Source: Cytophagales bacterium
Lineage (GTDB): Bacteria > Bacteroidota > Bacteroidia > Cytophagales > Cyclobacteriaceae
Reading direction: 5' to 3'
Assembly: GCA_024643485.1 (NCBI GenBank)
Contig: JAHEMU010000003.1
Coordinates: 1 to 22,374 of the forward strand
Length of the DNA stretch: 22,374 bases
Shown here piece after piece: positions 21,855 through 22,374 of this stretch. Below the pieces are notes generated by a model. That model searched no databases. It had not been told where the DNA came from and saw nothing but the letters and a program-made list of their open reading frames with translations. The first letter of the stretch is position 1. Every line of letters starts with the position of its first letter. The position numbers were made by a program, and so were the translations under genes.

Positions 21855-22374
21855 TTAAGGATTAATGATAAAGGCATCACGGAAAATTTCAATTTTCCTC
21901 ACTTCTGTAAGGATTTCCTCTGTTTTCTCTAGAGTTTCAAACGGCCCAAGCATATATTTTATCAACCCATTTTGAGTTTCGCTTACCAAGTACTTCTGGA
22001 AATTTAAAGGAACTTGTGTGGTATCAAATTGCCCTGATGAGGTAAATATTTGAATTTTATAACTCCCCTGATCTTTTATGACTTCAGGAGTGGTATTAAC
22101 AGCTGCTTCAGGAAAATCTTCTACGCCCTTATTATACTCACTCATCAATTCCTTACTGTCTTTTTCAAATAGCATCAACTGCTCAATCGCTTCTTGATTT
22201 GTCAGAATGGAAGGGTCATCATGAAATAGATCTACGGGAATGATATAAAATTGAGAGGGAGAAGATTGCTTATACGTCCAGGTAAGGTCATAATCTACTT
22301 TTATGGTAAATTTTCGATATTCAGACTCTTTCACTTCAATTTTCAACAGCATCCCACCATCGGTATATCTCTTT
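21855..22374 (-). CDS. C-terminal part of a protein with a SPOR-like end, cut by the window edge
   Basis: The frame is open from the right edge to the stop at 21855 (173 codons visible). An ATG at 22352 occurs in frame, but the codons before it (KRYTDGG) read as ordinary protein, so the real start probably lies outside the window. The visible part holds a segment about FTIKVDYDLTWTYKQSS, a helical middle rich in Glu, and a final 70 residues (from SYKIQIFTSSGQF to the end). Those include LIKYMLGPFETLEKTEEILTEVRK and FRDAFII. This pattern (YxIQI, Y-x-x-GPF-x-T, A/E-rich helix, DAFI) resembles SPOR domains, which bind septal peptidoglycan, in the loose form seen in Bacteroidota. No function can be assigned to the whole protein. 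Confidence 0.65.
   Translation of the reverse strand, partial: KRYTDGGMLLKIEVKESEYRKFTIKVDYDLTWTYKQSSPSQFYIIPVDLFHDDPSILTNQEAIEQLMLFEKDSKELMSEYNKGVEDFPEAAVNTTPEVIKDQGSYKIQIFTSSGQFDTTQVPLNFQKYLVSETQNGLIKYMLGPFETLEKTEEILTEVRKIEIFRDAFIINP

Noticed and set aside
1..22374. Mobile elements, CRISPR arrays, defence genes, tRNA or rRNA genes
   Set aside because: I looked on both strands and found no transposase or integrase frame, regularly spaced repeat, or tRNA-like cloverleaf; the genes present are chromosomal housekeeping and envelope genes.

Overview
The window is about 22.4 kb of AT-rich chromosomal DNA from a member of the Bacteroidota, probably Cytophagales-like; the genus cannot be fixed from this stretch. 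Grounds for that placement: a Porin_10-type outer-membrane protein, a PD40/OmpA fusion protein, a DUF4382 lipoprotein, a short MenE-type ligase, a prephenate dehydratase with the Bacteroidota form of the ACT motif, a C4-type zinc-ribbon protein that has lost its cysteines, few Shine-Dalgarno sequences, and repeated TAnnTTTG (-7) promoter elements just upstream of start codons. It looks like core or household genome. I see no insertion sequence, integrase, phage gene, CRISPR array, tRNA or rRNA. No intergenic stretch exceeds 300 bases; the longest is about 175 bases (8252-8426).

Layout. 1-846 (-): N-terminal part of a ComEC/Rec2 DNA-uptake channel, cut by the left edge. 915-1535 (-): TetR-family regulator, divergent from 1634-3328 (+), a lipoprotein gamma-glutamyltransferase; a 33-bp imperfect palindrome lies between them. 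3325-5693 (-): a tandem UspA protein followed by a PD40/OmpA envelope protein. 5825-6217 (-): small secreted basic protein, divergent from 6259-7419 (+), an exported DmpA/P1-type aminopeptidase. 7469-8251 (-): DUF4382 lipoprotein. 8427-9254 (+): prephenate dehydratase. 9257-12879 (-): an lpxK-porin-miaE operon. 12920-14799 (+): Nif3-like and zinc-ribbon-like coiled-coil pair, closed by a strong terminator. 14888-16306 (+): secreted TPR protein. 16308-18346 (-): DUF2147 protein, alkylglycerol-monooxygenase-like hydroxylase and a small lipoprotein in one operon. 18466-20676 (-): membrane pyrophosphatase with its own terminator. 20791-22374 (-): MenE-like ligase and the C-terminal end of a protein with a SPOR-like tail, cut by the right edge.

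How the genes fit together. Much of the window concerns the cell envelope: lipid A kinase, porin, OmpA-anchored protein, four predicted lipoproteins or small secreted proteins, an ether-lipid-type hydroxylase, and exported peptidases that could recycle glutathione or small peptides. Energy and core metabolism are represented by an ion-pumping pyrophosphatase, menaquinone synthesis and phenylalanine synthesis. No defence or mobile system is visible. The points most worth checking are the AGMO-like hydroxylase operon, the relocated gate glutamate of the pyrophosphatase, the palindrome between tetR and ggt, and two hairpins: one over the comEC start codon and one in the hppA leader.
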